Shown piece by piece: positions 42,928 through 52,100 of a DNA stretch of 64,000 bases. The translations under genes were made by a program, and so were the position numbers. Position 1 is the first letter of the stretch, and each line of letters begins with the position of its first letter. Source of the DNA: UMGS1889 sp964540575 (lineage in GTDB: Bacteria > Bacillota > Clostridia > Oscillospirales > Ruminococcaceae); assembly GCA_964540575.1 (NCBI GenBank), contig CAZINI010000008.1, positions 21,320 to 85,319 on the forward strand, read 5' to 3'. The notes beneath the pieces are model-generated. The model made no database searches. It saw only the letters and a program-made list of their open reading frames with translations, and was not told the origin of the DNA.

Positions 42928-44955
42928 TCAAAGTTCAAAGCTGCCGATAAGCTCCTTAAGCATTCCCGCCTGTCCCGAAAGTTCCTCGGAAGCGGCAGCA
43001 CTTTCCTCGGCAGTAGCGGAATTCGCCTGAACAACGTTGGAAATGCGGTCTATCTCATCGTTGACCTTCCTTATCATTTCAGACTGCTGAATGCTGGCCT
43101 CGGCAATGCCTTCAACCAAATCCTTGACAGCGGCGGTGTATTCGCTGAGAGAACGTATAGCATCAGCGGTTTGCGAAGTGATGACAGCACCGCTGTTCAC
43201 CGCCTCCACCGAGCTGTCAATGAGCACTGTTGTATCGCTAACAGCTTCGGCGGATTTTGCCGCAAGGTTACGCACCTCATCGGCAACTACTGCAAAGCCC
43301 TTGCCCGCCGCACCCGCTCTTGCGGCTTCTACGGCAGCATTCAGTGCAAGAATATTTGTCTGGAACGCAATGTCCTCGATAGTTTTGATAATATTTCCTA
43401 TCTTTGTAGACGTGTCGTTAATGTTCTGCATTGCCGAAGTGAGCTTTTCCATCTTTTCGTTTACAACATTTACATAATCGGCAGTCTTTTCGATAAGCTG
43501 ACGAGCCTCGGTACAGTTTGCGGTATTGGCACTTACCTGAACATCAAAATCTCTGATGTTATGTGCCAGTCCCTCAATAGAAGCTGTCTGCTCGATAGTT
43601 CCCTCGGAAAGCACCTGTGCACCCGATGCGACCTCTCCCGAGCCGCTGTTTACCTGTTCGGCGGCAGTGCAGATATTTCCCATTACATCAACCAGATTGG
43701 TTTGAATTCTTTGCAGATCATCCAAAAGCACAGAAAAATCTCCCGCATAACAGCTGCTGTTAAGCTCGGTATCCACCGCAAGATTTTTATCAGCCATTTC
43801 CCCAAGAATTCTTCCTATGTCGTCAACGGCATTTTTCAGATTGGTACAAAGCAGCTCTGCGGCATTTGCAATGTTTCCGATCTCATCGTTTCTGGACGTC
43901 AGTCCCCTGACCTCATCAGCTGCATCAAGCTGTATATTTCCAAGCTTGACAATAGCGTTTTCCACAGATTTTATAGGAAGAATAGCCCTCTTTATAACTA
44001 TGTAAACAATTACCGAAAGCACGATAGCACTGAAAATGCAAATGAGCAGCAGTATTACCCTGAGATTATTTGAGGAAGCAAAAACCTCCTTCGTGTTGTC
44101 GGACATTATGAATACCCAGCCCTGACTGCTTATGCTGTTGAATGCGGCAATATACTCCGTTCCCGATTCCTTGTATTTAATATAATCGCATATTTCGCCG
44201 TCGCTGTCCTTGACCTTTGCGATAATATCGGTAACAAACTGCTCCTCTGCAACAGTCGTTATCTTTTCCGCATCGGGATGGAAGATATACTCACCTGTTT
44301 TCACGTTGACAAGGTAATACTGTGCCGACGGCATTCCCTCAAGACCCAGCCCGTTAAGCTTGTCCACAAGACCATCGGTGAAAATTCCGATCCCTCCAAG
44401 ACCGATATATTCGCCCGCATCGTTCTTAACAGCCTTATACATTGAAACTATCTGCTGACCGCTGGCGGGAGAAATAAGGATACCCGTGTTGTAAACGCCA
44501 TCGGTTGCCGTGATCGCATCATGGAGCTGCTTACGCTTTTCCTCGTCGGGACGGGTCACCTTGCCCACCACCTTTGAGTTGGTGTGAGTAAGCATCTGTG
44601 TTCCCCAATTGCTTGCATATATTCCCTCTAGATTTGACAGATCCTTGCTGAAATTCTCGGTATATTTCTGTGCTGCGGCAACATATTCTTCATTTGAGCT
44701 GTCGCTTAAAAGGTCGTATATCTGCTGTGCCTTGAGATATGCAGTCAGAGTGTCCTCCGTAGACTTAATGTAATTCTCGATAATTTCCGAACGGTCAACA
44801 GCCGCTGTTTTAATGCTGCTTTCCGCACTGCTGTTCATAGCATAGGAAAGAGAAGTGTTTATAAAAAGAAAAAGCACCAAAAAGACCGCCGCCTGAGCGA
44901 TCAAAACTGCCAGCGTGACCTTAATTCCTATCCTGCATATTTTACCGTTACCCAT
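42928..44955 (-). CDS. methyl-accepting chemotaxis protein (dCache-HAMP-MA)
   Basis: A chemoreceptor of 675 residues. The first membrane helix is about 13-35, an extracellular double-Cache-type sensor about 38-290 (contains YNTGILISPASGQQIVSMYK), a second helix about 300-322, HAMP about 323-375 and a signalling domain with the conserved tip EDIAFQTNILALNAAVEAAR. The ATG at 44955 has GAGG eight bases upstream; an ATG two codons earlier is too close. It lies divergent from a LysR gene. The ligand is unknown; dCache domains often bind amino acids. No che genes are in the window. Confidence 0.93.
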   Translation of the reverse strand: MGNGKICRIGIKVTLAVLIAQAAVFLVLFLFINTSLSYAMNSSAESSIKTAAVDRSEIIENYIKSTEDTLTAYLKAQQIYDLLSDSSNEEYVAAAQKYTENFSKDLSNLEGIYASNWGTQMLTHTNSKVVGKVTRPDEEKRKQLHDAITATDGVYNTGILISPASGQQIVSMYKAVKNDAGEYIGLGGIGIFTDGLVDKLNGLGLEGMPSAQYYLVNVKTGEYIFHPDAEKITTVAEEQFVTDIIAKVKDSDGEICDYIKYKESGTEYIAAFNSISSQGWVFIMSDNTKEVFASSNNLRVILLLICIFSAIVLSVIVYIVIKRAILPIKSVENAIVKLGNIQLDAADEVRGLTSRNDEIGNIANAAELLCTNLKNAVDDIGRILGEMADKNLAVDTELNSSCYAGDFSVLLDDLQRIQTNLVDVMGNICTAAEQVNSGSGEVASGAQVLSEGTIEQTASIEGLAHNIRDFDVQVSANTANCTEARQLIEKTADYVNVVNEKMEKLTSAMQNINDTSTKIGNIIKTIEDIAFQTNILALNAAVEAARAGAAGKGFAVVADEVRNLAAKSAEAVSDTTVLIDSSVEAVNSGAVITSQTADAIRSLSEYTAAVKDLVEGIAEASIQQSEMIRKVNDEIDRISNVVQANSATAEESAAASEELSGQAGMLKELIGSFEL

Positions 44956-44991
44956 AAACATGACCTCACTTTCGTCATAATACTTATATTT

Positions 44992-45020
44992 ATTATATCA
45001 CATTAGTACTTGAAAGTAAA
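44992..45020 (-). promoter_or_regulatory. chemoreceptor promoter
   Basis: Minus strand: TTTACT (45020-45015), 17-base spacer, perfect TATAAT (44997-44992). It overlaps the -35 of the divergent LysR promoter. Confidence 0.7.
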
Positions 45021-45056
45021 ATAAAGTTATGTTATAATAAATAACGATAAGTTATT
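45010..45056 (+). promoter_or_regulatory. LysR promoter with start-site palindrome
   Basis: TTGAAA (45010-45015), 17-base spacer, extended -10 TGTTATAAT (TATAAT at 45033-45038). A perfect inverted repeat, AATAAC (45040-45045) and GTTATT (45051-45056), covers the expected start site and fits an LysR-type T-N11-A operator. Confidence 0.7.
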
Positions 45057-45093
45057 AATACAAAAAAGCACAAGTAATCAAACGGAGGTCAAA

Positions 45094-45978
45094 ATGAACA
45101 CTTTTCAGCTGGAATGCTTTCTGACTGTTGCAGAAACGCTGAATTTTGCAAGAGCGGCGGAAATACTGAGCGTCACACAGCCTGCGGTCACAAAGCAAAT
45201 AAAAAATCTTGAGGACGAGCTTAATGTACGCCTTTTCAAACGTTCAACAAGGAGAGTTGAGCTGACACCCGAGGGAACGCTGCTCATAAACGACGCAAAG
45301 GTCATTATACAGACAAGTACTAAAGCCAAAAATCGCTTTATTGATTTGCATAACGAATCAAAACAGCTTTCCATCGGAATTAGACTTACCTCACACATAA
45401 AGCTGCTGTACGACCCGTTAAAGGAACTGCTTGCGAAATACGACAAATGCTGCCCAAGGCTTAAGGTCGACACTATATCACAGCTTTTCAGGGAACTATA
45501 TGATGAACAGCTTGACGTAGTTCTGGATATAAAAACCAAGATCTCGGGATATGACCACATTTCATTCAAAGAGCTGTTTAAAGAACGGTTCTACTGTGTC
45601 TGCACCGACAAGTTTTCTGTTTACAATTATGAAGCATTGACTATAGAGCAAATCACTTCTCTTGATGAATACCCGCTGATCCTGATGTCAGCACCAATGA
45701 CATTAAAAGAAATATCGGATTCAGAAAATGCGTTTATCGGGAACAGAACACATTCTATGGTACACTTCTGCCCTACCTCCGAGGAGGTCAACCTTCTGAC
45801 AGAGTTGGGCTGCGGAATTGCCGTTATGCCCGAAAGAATCATTTCCGACAATCCAAACCTGAAAAAGATACCCATTACCGATTGTGCCGATATATCATTC
45901 GGCGTGTATTACAAAAACAGCAATTCAAATCGGCTGACACAGCAACTTATCGATATTCTGAAAAAACACTGCAAATAG
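45094..45978 (+). CDS. LysR family transcriptional regulator
   Basis: A 294-residue LysR regulator: winged helix near residues 3-62 (MNTFQLECFLTVAETLNFAR, ILSVTQPAVTKQIKNLEDEL), a linker helix and an effector domain from about residue 90 to the end. GGAGGT lies seven bases before the ATG. Its promoter overlaps that of the chemoreceptor, so cross-regulation is likely. The ligand cannot be inferred. Confidence 0.93.
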   Translation: MNTFQLECFLTVAETLNFARAAEILSVTQPAVTKQIKNLEDELNVRLFKRSTRRVELTPEGTLLINDAKVIIQTSTKAKNRFIDLHNESKQLSIGIRLTSHIKLLYDPLKELLAKYDKCCPRLKVDTISQLFRELYDEQLDVVLDIKTKISGYDHISFKELFKERFYCVCTDKFSVYNYEALTIEQITSLDEYPLILMSAPMTLKEISDSENAFIGNRTHSMVHFCPTSEEVNLLTELGCGIAVMPERIISDNPNLKKIPITDCADISFGVYYKNSNSNRLTQQLIDILKKHCK

Positions 45979-45984
45979 GCAATG

Positions 45985-46026
45985 AAAAGCACCCTAACCG
46001 CAACATAAAGAGGCTAGGGTGCTTTA
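45985..46026. terminator. bidirectional terminator between LysR and surface protein
   Basis: AAAGCACCCTA and TAGGGTGCTTT form an 11-base stem with a loop of 18 bases; T-runs are short on both sides. It lies seven bases after the LysR stop and 22 bases from the convergent gene end. Confidence 0.75.
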
Positions 46027-46047
46027 TCACTTTGAAATTACAAAGGT

Positions 46048-49000
46048 TTATTTGCGAATACGTCTGCGGATAGCCGCATAACCGATTCCGACTGCCAGAA
46101 CAGCTGCTGCAGCAATAGCTGCTGCCGCCGAATTTGTTTTGGCAGTTACCGAATTATCCTCTGCACCTGCACTTGGTGTTATATCCTCACTCGGCTCGTC
46201 ATCNNNNNNNNNNNNNNNNNNNNNNNNNNNNNNNNNNNNNNNNNNNNNNNNNNNNNNNNNNNNNNNNNNNNNNNNNNNNNNNNNNNNNNNNNNNNNNNNN
46301 NNNGGTGTGTCAGGCTTATCGGGTGTGTCAGGCTTATCGGGTGTACTCGGCTTATCTGGTGTGTCAGGCATATTCGGTCTGTCGGGATGATCCGGCTTAT
46401 CGGGGTTGTCAGGATTGCTAGGTTCGTCCGGATTGTCGGGTTTATCAGGATTGTAGGGTTTGTCAGGATTGCTTGGGTCATCCGGCTTGTTGGGGTTGTC
46501 CGGCTTGCTTGGGTCATCCGGCTTGCTTGGGTCGTCCGGCTTGCTGGGATCGTCCGGCTTGCTGGGGTCGTCCGGCTTGCTGGGATCGTCCGGCTTATTG
46601 GGTTCATCAGGCGTTGAAGCATCAGCTTTATCTATCATAATGATTTCAGTAACTGTTTTTCCGCCTACAAGTACCTTGCCGTCAGCAGTCACGGTAAATT
46701 CAATATCGGTTGCCTTGAGATAGCCATCGGGAGCTGCTTCCTCGTGCATTCTGTAAGTACCTGCGGGAAGTCCCTTGATAACAGTAGGTTTTGTGCCGGA
46801 AATGTAAGTCAGCTGTCGGCTGTTTCTGACCACTTCCGAAGCACCGCTGCCATACTCGACATCAATAGCTGTGCTTGAGAAATCAGTGCCCGTGATGGTT
46901 ATTGTTGCACCTGCCAGTTCCTTACCGCCGACATTCTGCTTGCTGAGCTTTACATTCGCAGAAACAGTATTGGAAACGGGAACATTTTCGACAGCAAGCA
47001 CATCATCATTTACAAGTGAAGCAACACCGGGATAATCTGTTGTATTTCCAATAGATTTGAAGATGATATACTCGGGGAAATTATCACCGATCGCATAGCC
47101 ATCGGGGACAACAGTTTCCTTGACCTTGTAAATAATGTCATTCTTAAATCCGCCAGCGACATTTGTTATGGTATCATCAACACCTGTATACTTTGTACTT
47201 GTTATTACAGGATAAAGTGAAACAGGAGTTTTCTGTGCTCCGCCTACCCCATCAACAGGAGTAAATGTAAAGGTCGCACCGTCAAGCTTTACGCTTGTGC
47301 CGCCTGCATTCTTATAGAATTTTTTAATGTTAATGGACAGATTATTGCCTGTGCCGCTGAATCGGCTTTCAAGCACTACTCCAAAGCTTTCTTTGAATAC
47401 CTCAGCAGCTTCGCTTCCGTCATAGAAAAGCTCGACCTTGTTTCCGCCTTCATCATCACTGAGGGTATCACCGACCTGCTTGCCTACTATTCTTGCATAA
47501 TAGGTGATCTTTATCCTCTTGCCGTCGGGCAGGTCGGAGATAGTAAAGCTGTTATCCGACGGATCTTTTGTAAACGTATAGCCGCTGTATGCCGTGCCAT
47601 AGTCGACTTCGACCTTCAGCTTATGATATTCATCATTTTCGATAAGAACAAGACAGCTTCCGAGAGTATCCTTGATGGAAATATTTCCGCCCAAGGTCAT
47701 ACCGCCCTCATTGGCAATTATCTCATATTTTACAACGTTCTGAGGATTATCTTCCGAATAGATACAATCTTTTTTAAGTACATTGGAAACATTTCTTGAC
47801 TTTTGTTCATATTTAAGTACATTATTTCCGAAAACGCTGCCAACCTTCATCTCGGCATAGTTCCAGATATTGCAGCCGACCCAGCCATCAACATAGAACT
47901 TTTCGGGGTCGTAATTTATATTGTAAACAAGGTCAACATTCACACCTGAATCAAAAAGCGACTTTAATTCATTGGTAACATTAATGGTGAATGTAGTTTT
48001 CAGCTCACCCGAATCAATACCGCTTGACACACTAACAGGTGTTGTCAGTTTGGAACCGCCGTTGTAAAGAGCAGTTGCGACGATCTCCGCACCAAGATCA
48101 AGCTTATTGGAAGCATTCCATCTGTCCAGATCATCGGCTGAGTTTGCCCAATTTGTTGAAGCGATCATTCTGTCATAGATCTCAATAGTTTCTCCAAGAC
48201 CAACACCTGCAAGCTCGCTGCCTTTCAAAGTGATAGTCCACTTGGATATGGGTCTTGAACCAAGACTGCCGTCACATTTCTTATCGGCAATACCGTCAAT
48301 AACATCAACGCTGTGCTCTGCATTATCACTTACTTTTGTATCCTCGCTTGCGGATTCTTCTCTGAAAACAGCTTCAACACTGTTCCTGTAAGTTGCGGCA
48401 GCACCTGTATAGCCAACAGCCTTTGTGAAATAGGTAAGCTCAATTACATCACCAATGTTCAAAGCAGAAGCATTTGTCATATTTACGGTAAATCCGCTGC
48501 CCCATTCATTTGACCAAGTATTGTCTCTCGAATAATCGGAAACAGAAGTGCCGTTGACCTTAACCTCAAAAGGCTGTGTCAAATCAAGCATGTGCTTTAC
48601 ATCGATATTATCTACGAATTTCAAGGAGTCAACCTTAGTTTCCAGCGTAAAGGAAACCTTCCACTCCATAACACCATTTACATCAATGTCACCAATAGCT
48701 TCCTTAGTTACAGAAACAGGCTTTCCGACAACGGGAACAGCTACCTCTCCGCTCGTAACATTCTTGCCCTCTATGGTTCCGTTTACGGTATTTTTATAAT
48801 ACTTCGTAACAGTTGAGGTCGAAGGGGTAAAGGTAGTTTTATATGTATACTTGTAATAGGAAGGATATCCGGTAACAAAATCCGCATTATCAATGAATGT
48901 TGCGGCAGTAACAGAACCGCCGTCAAAAATACAGCCTGTCTCAAAGGTCTGATCGGCACCGGGTATATCTGTAAAGCTATCTCCGCTCAGAAGCAGCTTG

Positions 49001-49983
49001 TCCTTGTCTTTATCACCGGTGAAAAAGCTGTGACGAACCTGCACAGTCCAGGTGATCTCTCCCGTTGCATTATCTGCAGTACCGCTCTTGCTGACACCTG
49101 CACTTGTATAGTAATTATATCCGACCTCGGGCGTTTCTTTATCTTTTCGTGAACCGTCCTTGTCAAATTCGGCTTTTGCCTTATTTTTGCCTGTTCCTGC
49201 CTCAATAGATGCCTTGGGTATCTCCTGAGTATAATTGATAGTATAGGTGGTGCCGGATGCAAGGGAAGCTATATTAACAGGGAAAGTCGCTCCCGTAATA
49301 TCGCCCAGCCCGTTGCAAATATCGGTTATTACGATATTTTCCACGGGAACATCGCCCTTAGCAGTAACCTGAATAACGTAATCCTGGTAATACTTGCCGT
49401 CCACAAAGCGTACATTGCCGTTCGCCCACTTTTGAATGTCAAGGTCACTGACTGTTACAACAGGAACATTTTCAACAAGTCCGCCGCTGATATTTGCAAA
49501 ACCGATATTCTCTTTCTGATCGGGGTTGCCGGTTTTAGTGATAGCGACCTTGCCCGTAGACTCACCCTTGAAGGTAATATTGCTGTGAGTATTTACATAA
49601 GACTGCTCCAGCTTGAGCACAATATTCCCGCCTGTGATCGACATATAGCCGAGTAATGCACCCAGTTCATCATAAAGCGGAACTTCGCCCGTAGAGTCAA
49701 GCAGAACGTTAGTTACGCCCAAAGGGTAGGAAAATACTAAATCACTGCTTGACGCCAAAGCTGAATTGGAAACAGAACCCGTAAACCGCAGCACAACACG
49801 TTCTCCGCCGCTTACAGAGGTGACCTCACTCGCATTTGTTCCGCCGATAGTAAACTCGATAACCGAAAGACTGATCGGATCTTCCGCCGAACTTGTCATA
49901 ACGCCCAGCGGTATGCTGAACAGTACCATTAGCACAGCCAAGACCACATTGACTATTCGAGTTCGGATAGATTTTCTTTCCAT
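46048..49983 (-). CDS. SpaA/isopeptide-type surface adhesin with Pro-rich stalk, interrupted by assembly gap
   Basis: A cell-surface protein of about 1,311 residues as drawn. A signal peptide (residues 1-33, cleaved near VMTSSA) leads to several large beta domains resembling fibrinogen-binding or collagen-adhesin repeats, and two SpaA-like domains near the end with E-box-like motifs VKETVVPDGYA and MHEEAAPDGYL. A stalk of DDPSKP hexapeptide repeats (18-base units) and PDKP repeats follows, then a membrane helix of about 20 residues and tail RRRIRK. No LPXTG is seen; TPSAG about 15 residues before the helix is the closest. The 100-N gap (46204-46303) lies in the stalk, so repeat number and total length are unknown. 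Confidence 0.85.
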   Translation of the reverse strand: MERKSIRTRIVNVVLAVLMVLFSIPLGVMTSSAEDPISLSVIEFTIGGTNASEVTSVSGGERVVLRFTGSVSNSALASSSDLVFSYPLGVTNVLLDSTGEVPLYDELGALLGYMSITGGNIVLKLEQSYVNTHSNITFKGESTGKVAITKTGNPDQKENIGFANISGGLVENVPVVTVSDLDIQKWANGNVRFVDGKYYQDYVIQVTAKGDVPVENIVITDICNGLGDITGATFPVNIASLASGTTYTINYTQEIPKASIEAGTGKNKAKAEFDKDGSRKDKETPEVGYNYYTSAGVSKSGTADNATGEITWTVQVRHSFFTGDKDKDKLLLSGDSFTDIPGADQTFETGCIFDGGSVTAATFIDNADFVTGYPSYYKYTYKTTFTPSTSTVTKYYKNTVNGTIEGKNVTSGEVAVPVVGKPVSVTKEAIGDIDVNGVMEWKVSFTLETKVDSLKFVDNIDVKHMLDLTQPFEVKVNGTSVSDYSRDNTWSNEWGSGFTVNMTNASALNIGDVIELTYFTKAVGYTGAAATYRNSVEAVFREESASEDTKVSDNAEHSVDVIDGIADKKCDGSLGSRPISKWTITLKGSELAGVGLGETIEIYDRMIASTNWANSADDLDRWNASNKLDLGAEIVATALYNGGSKLTTPVSVSSGIDSGELKTTFTINVTNELKSLFDSGVNVDLVYNINYDPEKFYVDGWVGCNIWNYAEMKVGSVFGNNVLKYEQKSRNVSNVLKKDCIYSEDNPQNVVKYEIIANEGGMTLGGNISIKDTLGSCLVLIENDEYHKLKVEVDYGTAYSGYTFTKDPSDNSFTISDLPDGKRIKITYYARIVGKQVGDTLSDDEGGNKVELFYDGSEAAEVFKESFGVVLESRFSGTGNNLSINIKKFYKNAGGTSVKLDGATFTFTPVDGVGGAQKTPVSLYPVITSTKYTGVDDTITNVAGGFKNDIIYKVKETVVPDGYAIGDNFPEYIIFKSIGNTTDYPGVASLVNDDVLAVENVPVSNTVSANVKLSKQNVGGKELAGATITITGTDFSSTAIDVEYGSGASEVVRNSRQLTYISGTKPTVIKGLPAGTYRMHEEAAPDGYLKATDIEFTVTADGKVLVGGKTVTEIIMIDKADASTPDEPNKPDDPSKPDDPSKPDDPSKPDDPSKPDDPSKPDNPNKPDDPSNPDKPYNPDKPDNPDEPSNPDNPDKPDHPDRPNMPDTPDKPSTPDKPDTPDKPDTXXXXXXXXXXXXXXXXXXXXXXXXXXXXXXXXXXDDEPSEDITPSAGAEDNSVTAKTNSAAAAIAAAAVLAVGIGYAAIRRRIRK
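46204..46303. other. assembly gap of exactly 100 N
   Basis: 100 unresolved bases, the conventional placeholder for a scaffold gap of unknown length. It falls in the tandem-repeat stalk of the surface adhesin, where short reads would collapse. The frames on the two sides agree only because 100 leaves a remainder of one when divided by three. Confidence 0.97.
46304..46615 (-). repeat. tandem proline-rich stalk repeats
   Basis: At protein level, short units (DDPSKP six or so times, then NPDKP, DKPDTP variants) encoded by 18-base and 15-base units. The most regular part is 46490-46600, where near-identical 18-mers repeat. The array continues into the gap. Confidence 0.9.
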
Positions 49984-50195
49984 AATATGGTTCTTCCTTT
50001 CTTGTTATAATTTTGCCGAAAAGGTGCAGACAAAGCACCCGGAAATAGGTGTCAAGCATCTGAACCTTACAGTACGTTCTGCCGTCCGCACGAGAAAACT
50101 GCCTTAAAATTGCCGATTTTCAAACTGTAAAGTGCTCAATCTTTACACACCGTCAATGCATCAAATCTTCCCGTCAAAAAGCAGAATATTCACTT
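49984..50195 (-). promoter_or_regulatory. long structured leader of adhesin gene
   Basis: About 212 bases of predicted 5' leader, without a gene. It holds a hairpin (GGTGC/GCACC with outer CCG/CGG, 50016-50042) whose descending arm is followed by TTTT, a long-range pairing TTACAGT/ACTGTAA (50067-50073 with 50124-50130) and an inner hairpin AAAAT/ATTTT (50106-50120). No known riboswitch class is recognised. The rest of the stretch to 50384 holds the adhesin promoter and AT-rich sequence upstream of the ABC genes. Confidence 0.4.
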
Positions 50196-50201
50196 AAGCA
50201 A

Positions 50202-50230
50202 ATTATACATTACTTTTCCGTAAATGTCAA
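50202..50230 (-). promoter_or_regulatory. consensus promoter of adhesin gene
   Basis: Minus strand: perfect TTGACA (50230-50225), 17-base spacer, perfect TATAAT (50207-50202). Confidence 0.88.
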
Positions 50231-50384
50231 CAGCTTTTTGATTATTTCTGCAAAAAAATATACCGATTTGGGAGATAATTCCGTTTGGGAAATAAATTCA
50301 GAAAATATTCCATTATTATATATAGTGTTATGATAATAAGGTGGTATACTATATTAGTTAAAAAGCTAGTTGGGAGAGGATAAT

Positions 50385-52100
50385 TTGAAGAAACTTCTTG
50401 CTTATCTGAAATCATATACTAAGGAAAGCACTCTGGGACCGCTTTTCAAATGCTTTGAAGCTGTTCTGGAGCTTTTCGTGCCGCTGGTCATCGCCGCAAT
50501 AATTGATAACGGCGTTGCTTTCGGCAATAAGGGATACATTGTTAAAATGTGTCTGCTGCTTGTGGCAATAGGCATTGTGGGTCTTGCATTTTCCATAACA
50601 GCACAGTATTTTTCGGCAAAAGCCGCTGTGGGATTTGCACGGGACGTAAAGCATGACCTCTTTAAGCATATACAGTCCCTGTCCTATTCGGAGCTGGACA
50701 CCCTCGGCACGTCCACGCTTATCACCCGAATGACCAGCGATATGAATCAGGTGCAGTCGGGAATAAATCTCACTCTTCGTCTGCTGCTTCGCTCTCCCTT
50801 TGTGGTTTTCGGTGCGATGATAATGGCGTTTACGCTGGACTTTAAATCGGCTTTGATATTTGCAGCGGCTATCCCCGCCCTGTCGGTGGTAGTGTTCGGC
50901 ATAATGCTGTGGTGCATTCCTATGTATAAAAAGGTGCAGCAAAAGCTTGACAAGGTCGTGAGCATTACACGGGAAAATCTCACAGGAATTCGTGTTATCA
51001 GAGCATTCTGCAAGGAAAATGAGGAGATCTCCGAATTTGAGAGCAGAAACGAGGAGCTTACAAAGATACAGAAATTTGTCGGAAAAATTTCCGCACTGAT
51101 GAATCCCCTCACCTATATAATCATAAACCTCGCTATAATTTGGCTTATTTACACAGGTGCTGTCCGTGTGGAGATAGGCATTCTCACTCAGGGAACGGTT
51201 GTCGCACTGTACAATCTTATGTCCCAGATACTGGTAGAGCTTATCAAGCTGGCAAATCTAATCATAAATATCACAAAGAGCGTTGCCTGTGGAAACAGAA
51301 TACAGTCCGTTTTCGAAATAAAATCAAGCCTTGAAAGCGGCAGTACGGCGAACGGCAGCAGCGAATATGCTGTTGAATTCCGTCATGCTTCCCTCAAATA
51401 CGCAAATGCGGGTGCAAACGCACTTACGGATATGAACTTTGTCGTAAAAAAAGGCGAAACCATCGGTATCATCGGCGGAACAGGCTCGGGGAAATCCTCT
51501 CTTGTCAATATGATACCGAGATTTTACGATGCCTCCGAGGGCGAAGTGTTGGTAAATGGTGTAAACGTCAAGGACTTTACACTTGATGATCTCCGTGAAA
51601 AGATAGGTATCGTACCCCAAAAAGCAGTGCTTTTCAAGGGAACTATCCGTGAAAATATGCAGTGGGGCAAAACCGACGCCACCGACAGCGAGATAAACTC
51701 AGCCCTGGAAACCGCACAGGCAAAAGCAGTTGCTGACAGCAAGGGCGGTCTTGACTTTATGATAGAGCAGGGCGGAAAAAATCTTTCGGGCGGTCAGCGT
51801 CAGCGATTTACCATCGCAAGGGCATTGGTGAAAAAGCCCGAGATACTCATTCTGGACGACAGTGCTTCGGCTCTGGACTTTGCCACCGATGCAGCACTCA
51901 GAAAAGCACTTCGTTCAATGGACTATTCCCCCGCTGTGTTTATAGTATCTCAGCGAACCTCGTCTATCCGTCATGCCGATAAGATAATCGTGCTGGACGA
52001 CGGCGAGATAGTCGGTATCGGAACTCACGACGAGCTTCTTGAAACCTGCGATATTTACAAGGAAATACACAGCTCACAGTTCAAAAAGGAGGCGGTCTGA
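50385..52100 (+). CDS. heterodimeric ABC exporter, degenerate-site subunit
   Basis: A 571-residue half-transporter: six helices (residues 1-310) and a nucleotide-binding domain. Walker A GGTGSGKSS, signature LSGGQRQR. The Walker B ends LILDDSASALD (Asp in place of the catalytic Glu) and the switch is SQRTSS (Gln for His), the pattern of the degenerate subunit in TM287/288-type exporters. I chose the TTG at 50385, with GAGAGG five bases upstream, over a TTG five codons earlier. It ends directly before its partner gene. Likely exports drugs or lipids. Confidence 0.92.
   Translation: MKKLLAYLKSYTKESTLGPLFKCFEAVLELFVPLVIAAIIDNGVAFGNKGYIVKMCLLLVAIGIVGLAFSITAQYFSAKAAVGFARDVKHDLFKHIQSLSYSELDTLGTSTLITRMTSDMNQVQSGINLTLRLLLRSPFVVFGAMIMAFTLDFKSALIFAAAIPALSVVVFGIMLWCIPMYKKVQQKLDKVVSITRENLTGIRVIRAFCKENEEISEFESRNEELTKIQKFVGKISALMNPLTYIIINLAIIWLIYTGAVRVEIGILTQGTVVALYNLMSQILVELIKLANLIINITKSVACGNRIQSVFEIKSSLESGSTANGSSEYAVEFRHASLKYANAGANALTDMNFVVKKGETIGIIGGTGSGKSSLVNMIPRFYDASEGEVLVNGVNVKDFTLDDLREKIGIVPQKAVLFKGTIRENMQWGKTDATDSEINSALETAQAKAVADSKGGLDFMIEQGGKNLSGGQRQRFTIARALVKKPEILILDDSASALDFATDAALRKALRSMDYSPAVFIVSQRTSSIRHADKIIVLDDGEIVGIGTHDELLETCDIYKEIHSSQFKKEAV

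Noticed and set aside
42856..44073. 405-codon frame on plus strand over the chemoreceptor
   Set aside because: Begins inside the terminator of the previous gene and mirrors the conserved signalling domain.
46048..46200. Canonical LPXTG sorting signal
   Set aside because: No LPXTG, NPXTG or similar motif is present before the C-terminal helix; only TPSAG, kept as a possibility.
46304..46620. CRISPR-like or satellite array
   Set aside because: The short units are codon-aligned, without spacers, and encode the proline-rich stalk of the adhesin.
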